This document shows, in pieces, positions 6,131 to 8,823 of a stretch of 8,823 nt of DNA. The translations under genes were made by a program, and so were the position numbers. A model generated the notes under the pieces. The model searched no databases, was not told the origin of the DNA, and saw only the letters and a program-made list of their open reading frames with translations. The stretch comes from an uncultured Bacteroides sp. GTDB taxonomy: Bacteria; Bacteroidota; Bacteroidia; Bacteroidales; Bacteroidaceae. The DNA is taken from positions 47,236 to 56,058 of the forward strand of contig NZ_CAJTSC010000020.1 of assembly GCF_910578895.1 (NCBI RefSeq), given 5' to 3'. Positions within the stretch are counted from its first letter, which is position 1; each line of letters opens with the position of its first letter.

Positions 6131-6994
6131 TCACTTTATAATTCTAACAACAATGGCACTTATAGATTGATAAAATCTGTACCATAGCACTTTGGTTATA
6201 GAAACATTAAACGGCATCAACTTCATGCGCTCATAATCTTTTTTCAATTTCCGACATAAATCGGTAGGTTTTTTCACTATATCACGTAAATCATCATAAT
6301 ACGAATGCCCGAAATTTGCCCCTACTACATTTGTTCCATGCTGTCTATAGTAAATTGTTGGCGAGTCTAAAAAATCATAGATACCATTTTTTATCAATAT
6401 ATATTCAATCCAATTATCATGGGCACCCTGTACTCCCTCAAATTGTCGATATGGTAAAACCAGCTCTTTCGCTGCTTTATTAAACATTTGCGTACATCCG
6501 TATGAGGCATGCCTATTAGTCCATTGTTTGTAAAAATCATACACATATTCCGGATGTCTGTTGTCCGCTTTCCACAATGAAGGCATCAACATATTAAGTT
6601 TTGAATCTACAACCGTTAAATCCGTAAATACACCAACCCCTTTCTCATTACCATATTTCTTTTCAAGTTCCAATAACTTGGCTAATGTTCTTTCAATCTT
6701 GTCGGGCATCCAAACATCATCCTGATCACTAAACATATAATAATCAGCATCTACATGACTTAATAAATACATAAATGATTTTCCCGCACCAAGATTACAC
6801 GGCATGTCACTCATTAAATATATTTTATCAGGATATCTTTTCACATAATCATTAAGAATGTCCATCGTCTTATCCTTAGACCCGTCATCCCTAATGTACA
6901 ATTGCCAATCAGTAATGGTCTGTGTAAAAAAGGAATCTATTTGTTCTTCAAGAAAGTCCTGCCCATTATATGTAGAAAGTAATATCGCAATCAT
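6131..6994 (-). CDS. Glycosyltransferase family 2 (GT-A fold)
   Basis: This 287-residue glycosyltransferase adds one sugar of the repeat unit to the lipid-linked chain in the cytoplasm. It starts directly with the GT-A strand: L-L-S-T-Y-N-G at 5-11. R-D-D-G-S at 35-39 is the nucleotide-binding Asp region. S-D-Q-D-D-V-W at 89-95 contains the metal-binding D-x-D equivalent. H-D-N-W at 192-195 and Y-R-Q-H-G-T-N-V-V-G at 216-225 complete the set. This pattern is common in GT2 enzymes annotated as rhamnosyltransferase-like in capsule clusters, but the donor cannot be fixed by eye. The C-terminus ends in a basic and hydrophobic stretch that may touch the membrane. Three bases separate it from the preceding gene's TAA. 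Confidence 0.92.
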   Translation of the reverse strand: MIAILLSTYNGQDFLEEQIDSFFTQTITDWQLYIRDDGSKDKTMDILNDYVKRYPDKIYLMSDMPCNLGAGKSFMYLLSHVDADYYMFSDQDDVWMPDKIERTLAKLLELEKKYGNEKGVGVFTDLTVVDSKLNMLMPSLWKADNRHPEYVYDFYKQWTNRHASYGCTQMFNKAAKELVLPYRQFEGVQGAHDNWIEYILIKNGIYDFLDSPTIYYRQHGTNVVGANFGHSYYDDLRDIVKKPTDLCRKLKKDYERMKLMPFNVSITKVLWYRFYQSISAIVVRIIK

Positions 6995-6997
6995 AGA

Positions 6998-8239
6998 TTA
7001 ACCATTAATTAATGTTTCCAATAATTTTACCTGATTACCAAGGGCATTCTCCGGATACAAAGCCGATACTTCTTCGAAACTCAATATATGACCTTTTACC
7101 CTATGGCAGAACTTCGTAACTTTTTCCACCGCATTTTCTTCATGATACCCGATATTTAATCCTAAAGGATATTTCTCAATCATCTGATATTGATTATCTT
7201 TGGCAAAATAGAAATTTAGTATCGGTCGCCCTGTTGAAAGCAATTCCAACATTTTACTCGGTGCTTGTAACGTACTAATATTGCCAATATTCACTAATAT
7301 GTCATATTCATTACATATCATCTCATCATACCGATCTCTACCTACAAAATAATTCCTGGTAATGACATTAGATATATATTTCTCTATTATATCTTCACAT
7401 TCTCCTTTGTTGACAAACAGGTCAAGTCTAATACCATTTACTTGAGACATAACAAATAGCATAAACTCCGGATTTCTAATCTTCTTATATAATGCACCAG
7501 CATATATTAATCTTATTAAAGGAGAGTTATCTACATGATACTGATTTTTTCTAATATCACTCAACGGAAAATAAAGACAATGCGTTTTGGCAAGATTAAA
7601 CTTAAAGTTATTAAGCGCAAAGCAATACATTTCCTCAGAAAAAAATATTGCATCTGCTTTTTGATAGATTAATTCCTCATTCTTCCTATTTTTCTGTTTC
7701 CACCACTTCTTAAAAAGTTTATATTGATAATAGACATAATTCTCTGAAAAAGGATCATATATAAAAGCAATATAGTTTATATTTTGATATGTCTCTTTAA
7801 ATCTGGAAACTGAGAATTGAGGGAAAAAAGTGTTTGAAACAGCAATAACAGTATTTATTTCTATTTCTTCCGATAATTTCTTAAGCTCCCTATAATACTC
7901 TGTTATTTCCCATCTTCCCGATGTTGGATAACAGAACTGTGTAGTAATCAATTTGTATATATTGCAGCAAAATAAGACTATTTTATTAAGCCATATAAAT
8001 CTCGATTCATCAATATTTTTATTACATTTCAAAATTACCCTATGAATAAAACTTGAAATATATCTAATTTTATACTTTCCATCCGGCACTATATCCGTCT
8101 TGTATGTTTTGGTTATGATATAAAAATTATACTTATCTTTTAGTGCTTGAACATACTTATCTACACATGCAGAAGGAGCACCCATATCCGGATGGTACAT
8201 AGTACTCAAAATAACTATGTTTTTCTTCTTATTACTCAT
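6998..8239 (-). CDS. Glycosyltransferase, GT4-like (GT-B fold)
   Basis: This 413-residue protein looks like a GT-B fold retaining glycosyltransferase. The N-terminal Rossmann domain begins N-I-V-I-L-S-T-M-Y-H-P-D-M-G-A-P-S at 7-23, the usual acceptor-side loop of GT4 enzymes. The C-terminal domain has Y-A-G-A-L followed by R-N-P-E. The stretch P-S-K-M-L-E-L-L-S-T-G-R-P-I-L at 327-341 matches the donor-binding helix region, with E332 near the family's conserved Glu. There is no signal peptide. Its ATG directly abuts the polymerase stop (TAGATG). In sampled lines its base composition is near 30 percent G+C, lower than the genes further downstream, which hints at separate origin. Donor and acceptor sugars are unknown. 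Confidence 0.85.
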   Translation of the reverse strand: MSNKKKNIVILSTMYHPDMGAPSACVDKYVQALKDKYNFYIITKTYKTDIVPDGKYKIRYISSFIHRVILKCNKNIDESRFIWLNKIVLFCCNIYKLITTQFCYPTSGRWEITEYYRELKKLSEEIEINTVIAVSNTFFPQFSVSRFKETYQNINYIAFIYDPFSENYVYYQYKLFKKWWKQKNRKNEELIYQKADAIFFSEEMYCFALNNFKFNLAKTHCLYFPLSDIRKNQYHVDNSPLIRLIYAGALYKKIRNPEFMLFVMSQVNGIRLDLFVNKGECEDIIEKYISNVITRNYFVGRDRYDEMICNEYDILVNIGNISTLQAPSKMLELLSTGRPILNFYFAKDNQYQMIEKYPLGLNIGYHEENAVEKVTKFCHRVKGHILSFEEVSALYPENALGNQVKLLETLING

Positions 8240-8823
8240 CTATAAAACACTGAATATTGTTTTAAATTCCTTGAAAGAATCTGTATACACAGAGTTTGTA
8301 AAACGATCTATATATACATATATTGTTATAATGAAATAAATCAACAATAATAAATATCGAACAAGACTATTATTAAATCCCCTATAAGTTATAGGAATAG
8401 TAGCCATTGAAAAAATACTGAAATAAAAGCCCAATCTTGAAATTAAATGAATAATTGTCGTGAATGGATAAATCAATGCAGATATTGTTGACAAAAAAAC
8501 TAAATACCTGGGGCCATTTATTGTTTTATTACTTCCGAGGTAATATGTAGCTACAAAAAACGGAATAAACTCAAAAAGCATTCTTATTCCGATTTTGTTT
8601 CCTTCTTCAAGAGCATATTTAGAATCATAAATAGAAAAAGCATCAAGTACCAATAAACTACCTAAAAAATCATTTATCAATGAACTACTTAGAATACTTA
8701 AAACAAAAATTCCAACTATGGCAACACTTGTTGTTTTTCCTATTCTCTTAAAGGGATATCTGCTAAAAAATAAAAACGGGAGTAAGATCAACGCCGTCTT
8801 ATGAAAAGAAATGGATATTAAAG
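8240..8823 (-). CDS. EpsG/Wzy-like polysaccharide polymerase, C-terminal part (partial)
   Basis: The frame is open to the right edge with no stop, so the true start lies outside the window. The TTG at 8791 should not be taken as the start. The readable part is 193 residues, very hydrophobic, with about four or five membrane segments separated by short loops. It begins I-S-I-S-F-H-K-T-A-L-I-L-L-P-F, matching the 'FH.SAL...P' signature of EpsG-family polymerases. Further on, R-L-G-F-Y-F-S-I-F-S-M-A-T-I-P fits the 'R..YF......P' segment of the same family. Such proteins join repeat units at the outer face of the inner membrane in Wzx/Wzy-type systems. It is the most upstream gene seen and shares its low G+C with the GT4-like gene. 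An unrelated multi-pass O-unit protein cannot be fully excluded, since only the C-terminal half is present. Confidence 0.8.
   Translation of the reverse strand, partial: LISISFHKTALILLPFLFFSRYPFKRIGKTTSVAIVGIFVLSILSSSLINDFLGSLLVLDAFSIYDSKYALEEGNKIGIRMLFEFIPFFVATYYLGSNKTINGPRYLVFLSTISALIYPFTTIIHLISRLGFYFSIFSMATIPITYRGFNNSLVRYLLLLIYFIITIYVYIDRFTNSVYTDSFKEFKTIFSVL

Noticed and set aside
5814..6170. Plus-strand open frame of 118 codons opposite the start of licD
   Set aside because: It is fully antisense to the conserved LicD domain and the GT2 end, and its hydrophobic residues mirror the codons of the real gene.

Overview
This window is a piece of a surface-polysaccharide (capsule or O-antigen type) biosynthesis operon. 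It probably comes from a Bacteroidota genome such as Bacteroides or a relative. That assignment is inferred from an AT-rich sequence, an almost complete lack of Shine-Dalgarno motifs in front of the starts, and a gene mix typical of capsule loci in that group. No 16S or other taxonomic marker is present.

Every gene lies on the minus strand, so transcription runs from the high-coordinate end to the low one. In that order they are: an EpsG/Wzy-like polymerase (cut by the right edge, 8823-8240); a GT4-like glycosyltransferase (8239-6998); a GT2 glycosyltransferase (6994-6131); a LicD-family phosphotransferase (6125-5214); an IspD/TarI-like cytidylyltransferase (5217-4489); an extended SDR resembling UDP-glucuronate decarboxylase (4487-3468); a PIG-L deacetylase (3447-2770); a PglC-like phosphoglycosyl transferase (2764-2132); a short PLP aminotransferase-fold protein (2132-1167); an ATP-grasp ligase (1165-26); and the first seven codons of a further gene (20-1). 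Ten genes are contiguous. The largest gap is 20 bases and several junctions overlap or abut, so this looks like one polycistronic, translationally coupled unit. No promoter, terminator, RNA gene, CRISPR array or insertion sequence is visible.

The genes fall into three functional groups. The first (8823-6131) is repeat-unit assembly and polymerisation. The second (6125-3468) looks like a cassette that makes a CDP-activated alcohol or polyol phosphate and transfers it to the glycan. The third (3447-26) combines initiation of the lipid-linked unit (PglC-like enzyme) with amine chemistry: a deacetylase that could expose an amino group, an aminotransferase-fold protein, and an ATP-grasp ligase that could form an amide. 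The polymer is therefore predicted to be zwitterionic or otherwise decorated, with a phosphodiester-linked substituent and possibly an amide-linked one. That prediction is inference from gene content and order.

The two most upstream genes are visibly more AT-rich than the rest, which suggests a mosaic locus with a swapped assembly segment.
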